From Cytophagales bacterium (GTDB taxonomy: Bacteria; Bacteroidota; Bacteroidia; Cytophagales; Cyclobacteriaceae): a stretch of 64,000 nucleotides of DNA. The notes below the pieces were generated by a model, which saw nothing but the letters and a program-made list of their open reading frames with translations, ran no database searches and was not told the DNA's origin. The position numbers and the translations under genes are program-made. Within the stretch, counting starts at the first letter, position 1, and each line of letters starts with the position of its first letter. Shown here piece after piece: positions 53,195 to 61,806 of this stretch. The DNA lies in the NCBI GenBank assembly GCA_033344775.1, contig JAWPMT010000006.1:1-64000 (forward strand). Reading direction: 5' to 3'.

Positions 53195-53990
53195 TATAGA
53201 GGTTGTAGTAGGATTCCTCGAAGTTTTCGTTTTGTTCAATGGTATCAATCTTCTTCTCATTGGAGAGTTCAGATACCAATTTGTTAAAGCTTTCTGTTGA
53301 TTCTTCATCAGCATGAATAACAGCATCGGCATACTGTACCCCAATTTTGATGAAACCTTCGTAATCTGCAGATTTCAACTGATCCAGCATGCTATCGTCA
53401 ATGTCTAGCATTTTTACTTTATCCAATAAGTCTTCGCCAAACTTGTGGGTAAACTTATTGTTGTGCATCGTGAAGACGGTCTTTGAATCCTTGAAGATCG
53501 GATCATTTTTGTAAGTAGACTTCACGTACAAAGGAATCAATCCGGTCATCCAGTCATTGCAGTGAATGATGTCAGGAGACCAACCTAATTTCTTAACTGT
53601 TTCTAAAACGCCTTTACAGAAGAATATTGCCCTTTCGTCATTATCTTCATAGAAATTGTCTTCTTTATCAAGGAAAACCGACTTTCTGTGGAAGTAGTCT
53701 TCGTTATCGATGAAGTAGACCTGCAATTTGGCATTAGGAATTGAAGCGACTTTGATCACCAAAGGCTTTTCTTCATCTCCCACGGCAATATTAATTCCGG
53801 ACAATCTCACCACTTCGTGAAGACGATTCTTTCGCTCGTTGATGAGACCAAATCTTGGAACCAGAATTCGAATCTCCATCCCTTTTTCCTGCATTGCCTG
53901 TGGCAACCTCCTTACGAAATCCGCAACCTCGGAGGTTTTCAAAAATGGGTTTATTTCGCTTGCCACGTAAAGAATTCTGATGTTGGACAT
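53178..53990 (-). CDS. short glycogen/starch synthase-like protein (GT5 catalytic N-domain only)
   Basis: A 270-residue protein matching only the N-terminal half of glycogen synthases. It begins IRILYVASEINPFLKTSEVADFVRRLPQAMQEKGMEIRILVPRFG and has DIIHCNDWMTGLIPLYVKS, VFTMHNNKFTHKFG and ADAVIHADEE. The nucleotide-sugar-binding KTGGL motif of true glycogen synthases is replaced by KTSEV, and the second Rossmann domain with the catalytic Glu region is missing. It is thus probably not a functional glycogen synthase. It may bind a sugar or serve as a regulator. It begins the operon with DUF4270 and glmS and is divergent from panC. Confidence 0.82.
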   Translation of the reverse strand: MSNIRILYVASEINPFLKTSEVADFVRRLPQAMQEKGMEIRILVPRFGLINERKNRLHEVVRLSGINIAVGDEEKPLVIKVASIPNAKLQVYFIDNEDYFHRKSVFLDKEDNFYEDNDERAIFFCKGVLETVKKLGWSPDIIHCNDWMTGLIPLYVKSTYKNDPIFKDSKTVFTMHNNKFTHKFGEDLLDKVKMLDIDDSMLDQLKSADYEGFIKIGVQYADAVIHADEESTESFNKLVSELSNEKKIDTIEQNENFEESYYNLYNELIG

Positions 53991-54033
53991 AGTAAATTGA
54001 ACTAATTCAAGAGGTCGTGTGAAAAATGAGGCT

Positions 54034-54065
54034 CAAAATTACCTAAATTTTGTTTCTTTGTCAAT
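54034..54065 (-). promoter_or_regulatory. predicted promoter of the GT5-DUF4270-glmS operon
   Basis: On the minus strand ATTG (54065-54062), a 20-bp spacer, and TAATTTTG (54041-54034), a perfect -7 box. Transcription would start about 36 bp before the GT5 ATG. Confidence 0.55.
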
Positions 54066-54095
54066 TTTCGATTCCAATTCACCCTAATCCTACCA

Positions 54096-54947
54096 ATGCA
54101 AAAGTGCCTTCAGGTCCAGGAAATTAAGAACTACCAGGAAGATTTAAGAAAAAATAACAAGCGCATTGGTTACGTGCCTACGATGGGTGCATTGCATGAA
54201 GGGCATCAGGAATTGATTAGGGCCAGCCAGGCGGCAAATGATATCACCATCGTTTCGATTTTTGTCAATCGGTTACAATTCAATGATCCCAAAGATTTCG
54301 AACTCTACCCTCGCACAGAAACCGCGGATTTTGCTTTGTTAGAGGACATGGGTGTTGATGCGGTGTTCAAACCTGTGGAGGAAGAAATCTACCCGACTGT
54401 ACCTGTGGTTTCTTTTGACCTGGGCGCTATGGCCAATGTTATGGAAGGTCAATTTCGTCCTGGTCACTTTCAGGGTGTATGTGTGGTGCTGTCCAAATTC
54501 TTTCATTTAGTCAATCCGCATGAAGTGTATTTTGGCCTCAAGGATCTACAGCAATATTTGATTGTGAAGCGCATGGTAGAAGATCTTTTCTTTGATATGC
54601 GAGTCAATGGTGTTCCGACCAAACGAGAAACTTCAGGACTGGCCTTATCCTCTCGAAATTTACGCCTGTCTGAGAATGGCAAATTAGTCGCTTCAAACAT
54701 TTATAAAGGTTTAGAGTTAGCCAAAGCAGAAATCTTTTCGAAAAAGGACGTACAGGAAATTACTACCTCGTTGACGGAATTTTACGAAAGAATTGATGGT
54801 TGTACTATTGAGTACTGCAAGATTATTAATGCTCGAACCCTGATTCCAGTGATGGACTATGGCGAAATCGAGGAAATCGCCGTGTGTGTTGCGGCTTACG
54901 TTGAGGGTATAAGACTGATTGATAATCTATATTTGCGGCTCAATTAG
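54096..54947 (+). CDS. panC: pantothenate synthetase
   Basis: A 283-residue enzyme joining pantoate and beta-alanine to form pantothenate. The nucleotide-binding HxGH motif is in [15 protein letters not shown] (residues 28-42). The family segments [19 protein letters not shown] (an Arg replaces the usual Pro in FVNP), [16 protein letters not shown] and a KMSKS-like loop [14 protein letters not shown] follow. The Arg-for-Pro change is minor. panD begins 10 bp after its stop, and the two are co-transcribed, divergent from the short GT5 gene. Confidence 0.96.
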   Translation: MQKCLQVQEIKNYQEDLRKNNKRIGYVPTMGALHEGHQELIRASQAANDITIVSIFVNRLQFNDPKDFELYPRTETADFALLEDMGVDAVFKPVEEEIYPTVPVVSFDLGAMANVMEGQFRPGHFQGVCVVLSKFFHLVNPHEVYFGLKDLQQYLIVKRMVEDLFFDMRVNGVPTKRETSGLALSSRNLRLSENGKLVASNIYKGLELAKAEIFSKKDVQEITTSLTEFYERIDGCTIEYCKIINARTLIPVMDYGEIEEIAVCVAAYVEGIRLIDNLYLRLN

Positions 54948-54957
54948 CTTAAACGTG

Positions 54958-55302
54958 ATGTTTGTAGAAATTTTAAAGTCCAAAATTCATCGGGTAAAGA
55001 TCACCCAGGCGGAACTACACTATGTAGGTTCTATCACCATTGATGAAGATTTAATGGATGCCGCAAACCTCATAGAAAATGAGAAAGTCCAGATCGTCAA
55101 CATTGATAATGGAGAACGATTGGAAACTTATGTCATCAAAGGTGAACGAGGAACCGGAGAGATTTGCCTGAATGGCCCGGCAGCCAGAAAAGCGCAGGTA
55201 GGTGATATCATCATTATTATCTCCTATTGTAGTATGGAATGGGAAAAGGCGAAAACTTACGAACCTACTATCATCTTCCCTAACGAAGACAATCAGGTAT
55301 AA
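54958..55302 (+). CDS. panD: aspartate 1-decarboxylase
   Basis: A 114-residue pyruvoyl enzyme that makes beta-alanine from aspartate for pantothenate. The chain is expected to self-cleave between Gly24 and Ser25 in [11 protein letters not shown], giving the pyruvoyl group. Lys9 and Tyr22 of the site ([14 protein letters not shown]), as well as [15 protein letters not shown], are present. The start is set at ATG 54958, because the longer frame would overlap panC and add 13 unrelated residues. It is co-transcribed with panC. Confidence 0.96.
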   Translation: MFVEILKSKIHRVKITQAELHYVGSITIDEDLMDAANLIENEKVQIVNIDNGERLETYVIKGERGTGEICLNGPAARKAQVGDIIIIISYCSMEWEKAKTYEPTIIFPNEDNQV

Positions 55303-55348
55303 GCAGCTTCACACTGTTTGGCTCCATTCCGGGTAGTTAGTACAAAAC

Positions 55349-56371
55349 ATGCTGAAAAAACTCCTCAACTTATTCAAGATCCTCCTGCCAATTGCGCTGG
55401 CAGTTGCTCTAATTTACTTCGCTTTCAAGAATGTAGATTTTAATGAATTCTGGAACAATCTCAGCAAAGTCAACTTTAATTGGGTCATTGTCAGTCTGGT
55501 GATTTCCGTAATTCCCTACGTTGCACGGGCTTATCGCTGGAATATCCTGATCAGCGCACTGGGTTACCAACCGAAACTCTATCCCACAACACTGGCTATT
55601 ATCATCGGCTACTTTGCCAACCTGGCCGTACCACGCCTGGGAGAGGTGGTGCGATGTGGCTTTTTACAACGTACCAATAAAATACCTTTTACGGTATCGG
55701 TCGGGACAGTAATCACCGAGCGGATAGTTGATATGCTCACGTTGTTGCTGCTATTGATCATTGCTCTGATCCTGGAATACGACGTGCTTTCAAGCTTTCT
55801 TAGTCCCTATCTAAACAATGCGGATTTCGCTGGTATTTACTGGGCCTTAGGTGCCTTGATTGTGGCTGGTTGTATTGGCATCATTGTTTTGTGGCTGCTC
55901 CTACGACAGGGCAAATTCCCTAAACTCAGCAAGCTAATACAAGAACTTGTTCAGGGCATTTTTGCCATTGCAAAAATCCGGAATCTGCCAGGCTTTCTAT
56001 TCGCCACGGTCGTTTTGTGGACGGTGTATTTCTTCATGTCCTATTTGATCATTTTCTCACTGGAATCCACATCACACCTCGATCTGGAAGCAGGACTATT
56101 GCTACTCGTGACTGGAGGGATCGCCATTGCCCTACCCGTTCAAAGTGGGTTTGGTACCTACCATGCCATGATCTCCGCTCTCTTACTGATTTATGGTATC
56201 CCTGAAGTGACCGGATTATTTTTGGCCACACTCTTACATACTTCGCAAATCATTGCCATCGCTCTTATAGGTGCATTAGCTTTGTTTTTAGGACTCCTAC
56301 TACGATCCAAAAGTGAAACCGACGAAGTTGAAAATAGCGACACTACACGAAGCGAAGATCCTCACCGATAA
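55349..56371 (+). CDS. lysylphosphatidylglycerol synthase TM-region / flippase-like membrane protein
   Basis: A 340-residue integral membrane protein with about eight helices of the UPF0104 / LPG_synthase_TM (AglD-like) family. Family segments are PYVARAYRWNILISALGY near 50-70, IGYFANLAVPRLGEVVRCGFLQR near 90-115 and GGIAIALPVQSGFGTYHAMI near 255-275. It lacks the catalytic aminoacyl-transfer domain of MprF, so a lipid-flipping or -transfer role is likely, but the substrate is unknown. Its last 59 bp overlap the next gene in another frame. The polar tail SETDEVENSDTTRSEDPHR is thus dictated partly by that gene. Confidence 0.88.
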   Translation: MLKKLLNLFKILLPIALAVALIYFAFKNVDFNEFWNNLSKVNFNWVIVSLVISVIPYVARAYRWNILISALGYQPKLYPTTLAIIIGYFANLAVPRLGEVVRCGFLQRTNKIPFTVSVGTVITERIVDMLTLLLLLIIALILEYDVLSSFLSPYLNNADFAGIYWALGALIVAGCIGIIVLWLLLRQGKFPKLSKLIQELVQGIFAIAKIRNLPGFLFATVVLWTVYFFMSYLIIFSLESTSHLDLEAGLLLLVTGGIAIALPVQSGFGTYHAMISALLLIYGIPEVTGLFLATLLHTSQIIAIALIGALALFLGLLLRSKSETDEVENSDTTRSEDPHR

Positions 56372-56795
56372 ATGGAAAAAGGAGGGTTTGAAAGTCGTCT
56401 TCACTAATGGCTGCTTCGATATCCTGCATTTGGGTCATATTGATTATCTGGAAAAATCAAGATTGATTGGTGACAAATTGATCGTAGGCCTTAACGATGA
56501 TGATTCTGTACGCAGGCTCAAAGGGGAAAGTCGACCGGTCAATGACCTTCTGGCCAGAAGTCGGATGTTAGCGGCGCTTGATTTTGTAGATGCTGTAGTA
56601 GCTTTTGAAGACGATACTCCGCAAGCATTGATCAGTGCTTTGCTCCCGGATGTGTTGGTCAAAGGAAATGACTACACAATCGACAACATTGTGGGCGCAG
56701 ATGTCGTAATTCAAAATGGTGGTAGTGTGGAAACAATTGCGCTGGTCGATGGGTACTCTACTACCTCAATTATTAATAAATTGAAACACAATTAA
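56313..56795 (+). CDS. rfaE2: D-glycero-beta-D-manno-heptose 1-phosphate adenylyltransferase
   Basis: A 160-residue nucleotidyltransferase corresponding to the second domain of E. coli HldE, making ADP-heptose precursor for the LPS core. It has the HxGH motif in FTNGCFDILHLGHIDYLEKSR (residues 30-50), then VGLNDDDSVRRLKG and the STS-type loop YSTTSIINKL near the end. No in-frame ATG is suitable. The start is GTG 56313 (TTG 56328 is possible), placing the gene 59 bp inside the flippase gene. The zinc peptidase gene follows 11 bp later. Confidence 0.9.
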   Translation: MKPTKLKIATLHEAKILTDKWKKEGLKVVFTNGCFDILHLGHIDYLEKSRLIGDKLIVGLNDDDSVRRLKGESRPVNDLLARSRMLAALDFVDAVVAFEDDTPQALISALLPDVLVKGNDYTIDNIVGADVVIQNGGSVETIALVDGYSTTSIINKLKHN

Positions 56796-56806
56796 TTTTA
56801 AACAAG

Positions 56807-57496
56807 ATGCTTTGGATCATATTTATTTTCTTTTTCATTCTTAGCCTTGCGGTTAGCAACAGGCTAAAATCGAAGTTTAGGAAATATTCACAAATTCCTA
56901 TACAGTCGGGTCTCTCCGGAAGAGAGATCGCAGAGCTCATGCTCCGGGATCATCAGATCTACGATGTGGCGGTTACTTCGGTAGAGGGGCAATTGACTGA
57001 CCATTACAATCCCGCTAACAAAACGGTCAACTTAAGTCCTGATGTTTATCACGGACGATCTGCAGCTTCGGCAGCAGTAGCGGCCCACGAATGCGGCCAC
57101 GCCGTGCAGCATGCTAGCGCTTACAGTTTCTTACAGTTTCGATCAGCCATGGTGCCAGTACAGAATATCAGTGGTAGAATTCTGAATTTTATCATGCTGG
57201 CTTCCATTTTCGGAGGAGGTATCTTATTAGGCATGGGCTGGTCTAATGTGATCCTGATCGTGATCGCGTGCCAGTTTGTCATAACCTTATTTACCCTGGT
57301 TACCCTGCCCGTGGAATTTGATGCAAGTAATCGAGCATTAGCGTGGATCAGTGAACGCAACATCGTGACACCTCAGGAACATGACATGTCGAAAGATGCG
57401 CTGAAATGGGCAGCGATGACTTATGTGGTTGCAGCACTGGGTGCAGTATCTACCCTATTATATTATGTCATGATGTTCGCCGGTGGCGACGATTGA
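56807..57496 (+). CDS. zinc metallopeptidase (YugP-like)
   Basis: A 229-residue membrane-bound peptidase of the neutral zinc metallopeptidase family (YugP, peptidase_M48-like superfamily). The zinc site HECGH is in AVAAHECGHAVQHASAY near residue 94, and the third ligand would lie in the FDASNRAL segment (LPVEFDASNRALAWI, near 165-180). Helices are at the N-terminus (LWIIFIFFFILSLAV), near 130-165 and near the C-terminus. The cellular substrate is unknown. It forms an apparent operon with rfaE2 and ends in a good terminator. Confidence 0.92.
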   Translation: MLWIIFIFFFILSLAVSNRLKSKFRKYSQIPIQSGLSGREIAELMLRDHQIYDVAVTSVEGQLTDHYNPANKTVNLSPDVYHGRSAASAAVAAHECGHAVQHASAYSFLQFRSAMVPVQNISGRILNFIMLASIFGGGILLGMGWSNVILIVIACQFVITLFTLVTLPVEFDASNRALAWISERNIVTPQEHDMSKDALKWAAMTYVVAALGAVSTLLYYVMMFAGGDD

Positions 57497-57520
57497 TCAA
57501 CATAAGGATATTCAATAATG

Positions 57521-57547
57521 AAAGCTGGCTTTGTCCAGCTTTTTTTA
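57521..57547 (+). terminator. terminator after the zinc peptidase gene
   Basis: AAAGCTGG, loop CTTTGT, CCAGCTTT and a run of T, about 25 bp after the stop codon. It closes the panC-to-zinc-peptidase transcription block. Confidence 0.85.
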
Positions 57548-57675
57548 TGCCAATTGCGGGATAAAAATTTGCTCCGAAAGGGAGAATCATCCGCATTTCA
57601 GTTTTATTTATTCGTATTATATCGAAATAATAGGCCAATTATTAATTTGATAAAATTTAATTTGGTTGGAAAACG

Positions 57676-57705
57676 TATGCATGCATAACAAATGTGTTAT
57701 ATTTG
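57676..57705 (+). promoter_or_regulatory. acyl-CoA dehydrogenase promoter with overlapping palindromes
   Basis: A perfect -7 box TATATTTG (57698-57705) lies 37 bp before the ATG at 57743. Just upstream are two palindromes: TATGCATGCATA (57676-57687) and ATAACA-AATG-TGTTAT (57685-57700), the second overlapping the -7 box. This is the layout of a repressor operator. No -33 box is clear, which would fit an activator or repressor-dependent promoter. Confidence 0.5.
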
Positions 57706-57742
57706 TGGTTATCCTGTTACCATATTTCAAATTGTACGAATC

Positions 57743-58882
57743 ATGAATTATAACCTGACGGAAGAACAGATAGCTGTAAGAGATGCCGCAAGAGACTTTG
57801 CTCAAAAAGAATTACTCCCTGGCGTAATTGATAGGGATAACGAGCAGAGGTTCCCAGCAGAGCAAATCAAGATGATGGGCGAGTTGGGATTCATGGGCAT
57901 GATGGTAAGCCCTGAGTACGGAGGAGGCGGTATGGATACCGTTTCTTATGCACTAGCCATGGAGGAGATTTCCAAGATTGATGCGTCTGCGTCTGTAGCC
58001 ATGTCGGTGAACAACTCTTTGGTTTGTTGGGGACTTGAAAAATATGGTAATCAGGAGCAAAAGGAAAAATACTTACCGGATCTGGCCTCCGCGAAAAAAA
58101 TCGGAGCATTCTGTCTTTCTGAGCCTGAAGCGGGATCGGATGCAACTTCCCAAAGAACTACGGCAGAAGATAAAGGAGATCATTACTTGGTGAATGGTAC
58201 CAAAAACTGGATCACTAATGGTAACTCCGCAGGAACTTACCTTGTCATTGCGCAAACCAATCCTGAGAAAAAGCACAAAGGAATCAACGCCCTGATCGTA
58301 GAGCGCGAAACGGAAGGGTTTTTAGTCGGTAAAAAAGAAGACAAACTTGGGATCAGAGGTTCTGATACACATTCTTTGATGTTTCAGGACATGAAAGTGG
58401 CTAAAGAAAATCGCATTGGCGATGATGGGTTTGGTTTCAGCTTTGCCATGAGCACTTTGAACGGTGGCAGGATAGGGATTGCAGCGCAGGCCTTAGGGAT
58501 CGCTTCAGGAGCATTTGAACTTTCTTTGAAATACGCCAAAGAAAGAAAAGCCTTCGGTGTAGAGATTGCGAAACATCAGGCCATTCAATTCAAATTGGCA
58601 GATATGGCTACCAAGATTGAAGGAGCAAGATTGATGGTTTTGAAAGCTGCATACCTCAAAGATGCCGGACAAGACTACTCGCACGCGAGTGCGATGGCCA
58701 AATTGTATGCTTCACAAGTAGCCATGGAAGTGACTGTAGAAGCGGTTCAAGTCCACGGCGGATACGGATTTGTGAAAGAATTCCATGTAGAAAGATTGAT
58801 GCGTGATGCCAAAATCACACAGATCTATGAAGGCACTTCTGAGATCCAAAAAATCGTTATTTCAAGGGGATTATTGAAATAG
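57743..58882 (+). CDS. acyl-CoA dehydrogenase
   Basis: A 379-residue FAD enzyme introducing a trans double bond in acyl-CoA, as in fatty acid beta-oxidation. It opens NYNLTEEQIAVRDAARDFAQKELLPGVI. The FAD/substrate signature is GAFCLSEPEAGSDATSQRTTA. The C-terminal part carries VQVHGGYGFVKEFHVERLMRDAKITQIYEGTSEIQ, with the catalytic Glu at about 362 (YEG). Length and pattern fit short-/medium-chain (butyryl-CoA-type) dehydrogenases. ATG 57743 is preferred over an upstream frame start without family match. Confidence 0.95.
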   Translation: MNYNLTEEQIAVRDAARDFAQKELLPGVIDRDNEQRFPAEQIKMMGELGFMGMMVSPEYGGGGMDTVSYALAMEEISKIDASASVAMSVNNSLVCWGLEKYGNQEQKEKYLPDLASAKKIGAFCLSEPEAGSDATSQRTTAEDKGDHYLVNGTKNWITNGNSAGTYLVIAQTNPEKKHKGINALIVERETEGFLVGKKEDKLGIRGSDTHSLMFQDMKVAKENRIGDDGFGFSFAMSTLNGGRIGIAAQALGIASGAFELSLKYAKERKAFGVEIAKHQAIQFKLADMATKIEGARLMVLKAAYLKDAGQDYSHASAMAKLYASQVAMEVTVEAVQVHGGYGFVKEFHVERLMRDAKITQIYEGTSEIQKIVISRGLLK

Positions 58883-58959
58883 TTAAACTAGCTGTTTCCT
58901 CTTCTTACACCGGAGAGTTTTGGAATCTTAAAATAAAATATTAGATTCGTACAATCTTA

Positions 58960-59922
58960 TTGGCCCGAAAGGGCCTTTTGTCTCACAAAGATTATATTTC
59001 TTCTCCGGTGGAAGATTATAACCGAATCATCGAATCCCTATCTGTTCGCTTTGTAAAAGCTAGGAATATTAATATTCTAAAGCCAGTCACAATCGAAAAT
59101 AACTACGACGTTGAAAACTCTTTGTTGTTGGTCAACGTGGGTGAGTTAAAGTACGGTAAAGACCGGGAAACAGTCAATCAAGGCGAATTATTGTTTGTTC
59201 CTGGTGGTAAGCAGGTGTCAATCACATACGGCACAGGTGACGCCACGAGCTTGTCAAAAGATGACTTTTTGACAAATAAGGACAGCTATTTTCAAAATGC
59301 CGAGGAAATCCCTCGGGATGCTCAAAGTTACAGCTATGTCTCCTTCGACGCGAAAGTCTTCGATTCTGTTAATTTCTTTGGCTCGCTGGATGTCCCTCCT
59401 TTCGTCATTCCTGCCAATGAGAAAATATCGCAATTGATCCTACAGATCAACAACGAAGTAGTCCTGAACGAGCCGGGCAGAGGTAGAACGATCAAGGTGT
59501 TGACAGAATACATGGTCATCGAATTGATTCGACACATCGTCAATCAAGGACTCTTTGTAGAACAGTTTGCAACGAACAGTACCTACTTTAAAGACCCTCG
59601 CCTCATCGAAATTTTTGATTACATCAAAAAGAACCTGGGTGAAGACCTGTCTAATAAGCGGTTGGCAAATGTCGCTAACGTTTCTGAGGACTATGTGGGA
59701 CAGTATTTCAAAATGCTTACGGGCATCAACCCACAAGACTACATCGAATATCAACGCATGGAGAGTGCGGTACATCTATTGCGCACCTCGAAGAAGAGTA
59801 TCCGTGAAATAGGAAAGGAAGTGGGTTATAAGGATACCGCGTACTTCTGTCGACGATTCAAAATGATGTTTGGTATACCTGCAGGAAAAATGAGGCGACG
59901 AGAATCGCTTATGAATCTTTGA
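58960..59922 (+). CDS. AraC family transcription regulator
   Basis: A 320-residue regulator. The N-terminal part (about 1-200) is a sensory domain with segments such as VEDYNRIIESLSVRFVKARN and ENSLLLVNVGELKYGKD, with a cupin-like pattern. The C-terminal AraC helix-turn-helix (about 210-310) has LSNKRLANVANVSEDYVGQYFKMLTGINPQDYIEYQRMESAVHLL and SIREIGKEVGYKDTAYFCRRFK. No ATG is available before residue 190, so it starts with TTG (58960, or 58978). A GGCCCGAAAGGGCC hairpin followed by TTTT lies between those two, which favours 58978 if it terminates the upstream gene. The 3' end overlaps the next gene tail-to-tail by 14 bp. Confidence 0.9.
   Translation: MARKGLLSHKDYISSPVEDYNRIIESLSVRFVKARNINILKPVTIENNYDVENSLLLVNVGELKYGKDRETVNQGELLFVPGGKQVSITYGTGDATSLSKDDFLTNKDSYFQNAEEIPRDAQSYSYVSFDAKVFDSVNFFGSLDVPPFVIPANEKISQLILQINNEVVLNEPGRGRTIKVLTEYMVIELIRHIVNQGLFVEQFATNSTYFKDPRLIEIFDYIKKNLGEDLSNKRLANVANVSEDYVGQYFKMLTGINPQDYIEYQRMESAVHLLRTSKKSIREIGKEVGYKDTAYFCRRFKMMFGIPAGKMRRRESLMNL
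58962..58979 (+). terminator. GNRA-capped hairpin at the AraC gene start
   Basis: GGCCC-GAAA-GGGCC followed by TTTT, 80 bp after the acyl-CoA dehydrogenase stop. It is either its terminator or a translation-control hairpin for the AraC gene, whose TTG start is adjacent. Confidence 0.55.
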
Positions 59923-60220
59923 ATTTGGCTTTCCTGGCCTGCAAATAACGCGTTATTGCTTCCCTACTTACCGTCTCGATTATCCACCTGACAATCCAAT
60001 TGCCTTTGGATCTTCGTTTCTCTTTATAGGAATTCCTGGAACGTCTGCGAAAAAAGACAAAATAAATTGTGGCCAGGATCATGGTCACCATTCCGATGAT
60101 CAGACCTGTCTTGACTTTATTCTCTAGCTGCGTGGATTGTTTTTCAATCTCATCCCGAAGCTCTTGTTCCCGTTTTTTCAGGTCAGCGATGTACTGATCA
60201 TATGCATTATCCTTTGCCAT
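59909..60220 (-). CDS. small membrane protein with N-terminal coiled coil
   Basis: A 103-residue hypothetical protein common in pattern to Bacteroidota envelope-stress-like genes. Residues about 5-35 are a charged heptad-rich helix (YIADLKKREQELRDEIEKQSTQ). One hydrophobic segment follows (TGLIIGMVTMILATIYFVFF, about 38-58), then a very basic part (RRRSRNSYKEKRRSKG) and a helical end. The function is unknown. It starts 2 bp after the end of the phage-holin-like gene, so the two are co-transcribed, and its end overlaps the AraC gene tail. Confidence 0.75.
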   Translation of the reverse strand: MAKDNAYDQYIADLKKREQELRDEIEKQSTQLENKVKTGLIIGMVTMILATIYFVFFRRRSRNSYKEKRRSKGNWIVRWIIETVSREAITRYLQARKAKFKDS

Positions 60221-60222
60221 CC

Positions 60223-60552
60223 TTAGTCGTCATTATCTAAAAGCCTGCTCTTGATTGCCTTGGTAAACCCTTCAGAGCTAGCTACCCGGTACAGAATGAA
60301 TGAACCCAACAATGCAATTCCTCCAACCACCAGGAACCCTCCATAATTATTTCCAATTACATCATTGAGCACAAATGCTACCGCCAGGCCCAGAAAAAAT
60401 AAGGCGAAGGTGACCAATAAACCAATTGCGAAAATGATGACTAGTCGAGAAAGTAATACGCCAACTTGTCCCTTGACTTCTATTTTTACTTGATCCAACT
60501 TGAGCTTTACGAGCTCAGTGATTTTGTCAATTAAGTTGGTAATTAGCGACAC
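60223..60552 (-). CDS. phage holin superfamily III-like / YqjE-like membrane protein
   Basis: A 109-residue protein with an amphipathic N-terminal helix (SLITNLIDKITELVKLKLDQVKIEVKG) and two strong membrane helices (VIIFAIGLLVTFALFFLGLAVAF and GGFLVVGGIALLGSFILYRV). This is the layout of the YqjE/Phage_holin_3_6 family, which despite its name is usually a housekeeping envelope protein in non-phage settings. No lysis genes are close. It precedes the coiled-coil membrane protein by 2 bp. Confidence 0.8.
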   Translation of the reverse strand: MSLITNLIDKITELVKLKLDQVKIEVKGQVGVLLSRLVIIFAIGLLVTFALFFLGLAVAFVLNDVIGNNYGGFLVVGGIALLGSFILYRVASSEGFTKAIKSRLLDNDD

Positions 60553-60621
60553 TTATGATCTGTTTTTACTAAAGCACTAAGTTAGCGCTTTCAACAAAAA
60601 TCACTTACATACCATGTATGA

Positions 60622-61806
60622 TTAAGGCTGGATCTTCTCTTGGGTTAGCTGTTGCTCTGGTGCAGACGGTTCTTTTACTTCAAGATTCGTATCACCACTG
60701 AAGTAGATCAATGAAAATGGTAACAGGAAAAACGTCAGGATGATGTAAGTGAATCCAATGATCCTGCTTCGTAAGGTTAAATAGCCTAAACGATCACTGA
60801 GGAAGGTGGGTATCCTATTGAGTGCGGGAATTAACAGGAAAATCGCCACACCAATCAGGTTGAACAAGAAGTGTGCAAGCGCAAGACTAATGGCGGCTTC
60901 ACTTTTAAACAAGGCAGCGATGATCGCGGTGATGGTTGTCCCAAGGTTTGCTCCTAAGATGAATTGAAAAGCCTTATTCAGCTTGACCTTACCCGTAGCA
61001 ACAAGAGGCACAATCAGGGAGGTGGTCAGTGAGCTGGATTGGATCACAGAGGTTACCAGCAGTCCCCATCCAAAGGATTTGAATTTTGTGTCAAACATCA
61101 GTTTTTCCAGGCTCTTTTTCGCGGATCCTATCAGGCGATTGTACAATAATTTCGAAATCACCTTAACCGTACCAAACAACAGAATCACGGAAAGCAACAA
61201 GCCAATCATGGACCCAAATAGATCCAGTATAAACTCCGTGGCTGGATTGAGGACATTGAGAATACCTCCAAAATTTGACCCTTGTTGTGTCGTACTGTCC
61301 TTTAAAAAGGCACTAAGGTCTGAACTGATACTTGATAGAAACTGGTATTTAAGCTCTAGTGGAAATAAGATCAAAACGATCAGTACATTGAAGATGTCGT
61401 GTGAAACACCGGCAGATATTGCTTTTCTAAACTCCGTTGTTTTCGTGATATAACCCAGGCTTACTATCGTTGAAGTGATGGTTGTGCCTATGTTAGCGCC
61501 CATCACAATAGGTAGTGCACTTTGCAGGGAAATGGAATTAGAAGCTACAGCCGCAACGACCAGCGAGGTTGTGGTACTACTGCTTTGCAGAATGGCTGTG
61601 ACCAACAATCCGATAAAAAGTCCAATAAAGGGATTGGAAGTTGCCTGCAGAATAGATTCAGCCATAGCCCCACCCAGTGTCCCGAAGGCCGCTCCCATTA
61701 GTTGTATGGAGAAAACGAACACCAGGACCGATCCGATGATGATCATCACGTTGGTCGCCGTGGGCAAAGTCTGCCGATTGTTCGTTATGTTAAGCGTATC
61801 CTCCAT
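60622..61806 (-). CDS. Na/Pi cotransporter family protein, without PhoU domain
   Basis: A 394-residue transporter of the Na+/phosphate (NptA/PNaS) family. It shows the duplicated family motif: LQSSSTTTSLVV near 70-82 and IQSSSLTTSLIVPLV near 265-280, with GANIGTTITSTIVSLG and LGANLGTTITAIIAALF in the matching second-half positions. About eight membrane helices are seen, and the C-terminal tail is short and polar. It lies on the same strand as, and 270 bp downstream of, a longer paralogue with a PhoU-like domain. Confidence 0.92.
   Translation of the reverse strand: MEDTLNITNNRQTLPTATNVMIIIGSVLVFVFSIQLMGAAFGTLGGAMAESILQATSNPFIGLFIGLLVTAILQSSSTTTSLVVAAVASNSISLQSALPIVMGANIGTTITSTIVSLGYITKTTEFRKAISAGVSHDIFNVLIVLILFPLELKYQFLSSISSDLSAFLKDSTTQQGSNFGGILNVLNPATEFILDLFGSMIGLLLSVILLFGTVKVISKLLYNRLIGSAKKSLEKLMFDTKFKSFGWGLLVTSVIQSSSLTTSLIVPLVATGKVKLNKAFQFILGANLGTTITAIIAALFKSEAAISLALAHFLFNLIGVAIFLLIPALNRIPTFLSDRLGYLTLRSRIIGFTYIILTFFLLPFSLIYFSGDTNLEVKEPSAPEQQLTQEKIQP

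Noticed and set aside
53178-53990. calling a functional glycogen synthase (glgA)
   Set aside because: The KTGGL motif is absent and the whole C-terminal domain is missing. The name would mislead.
60223-60552. prophage signal from the holin-like gene
   Set aside because: No endolysin, capsid, portal or integrase gene is near. The family is common as a normal envelope protein.
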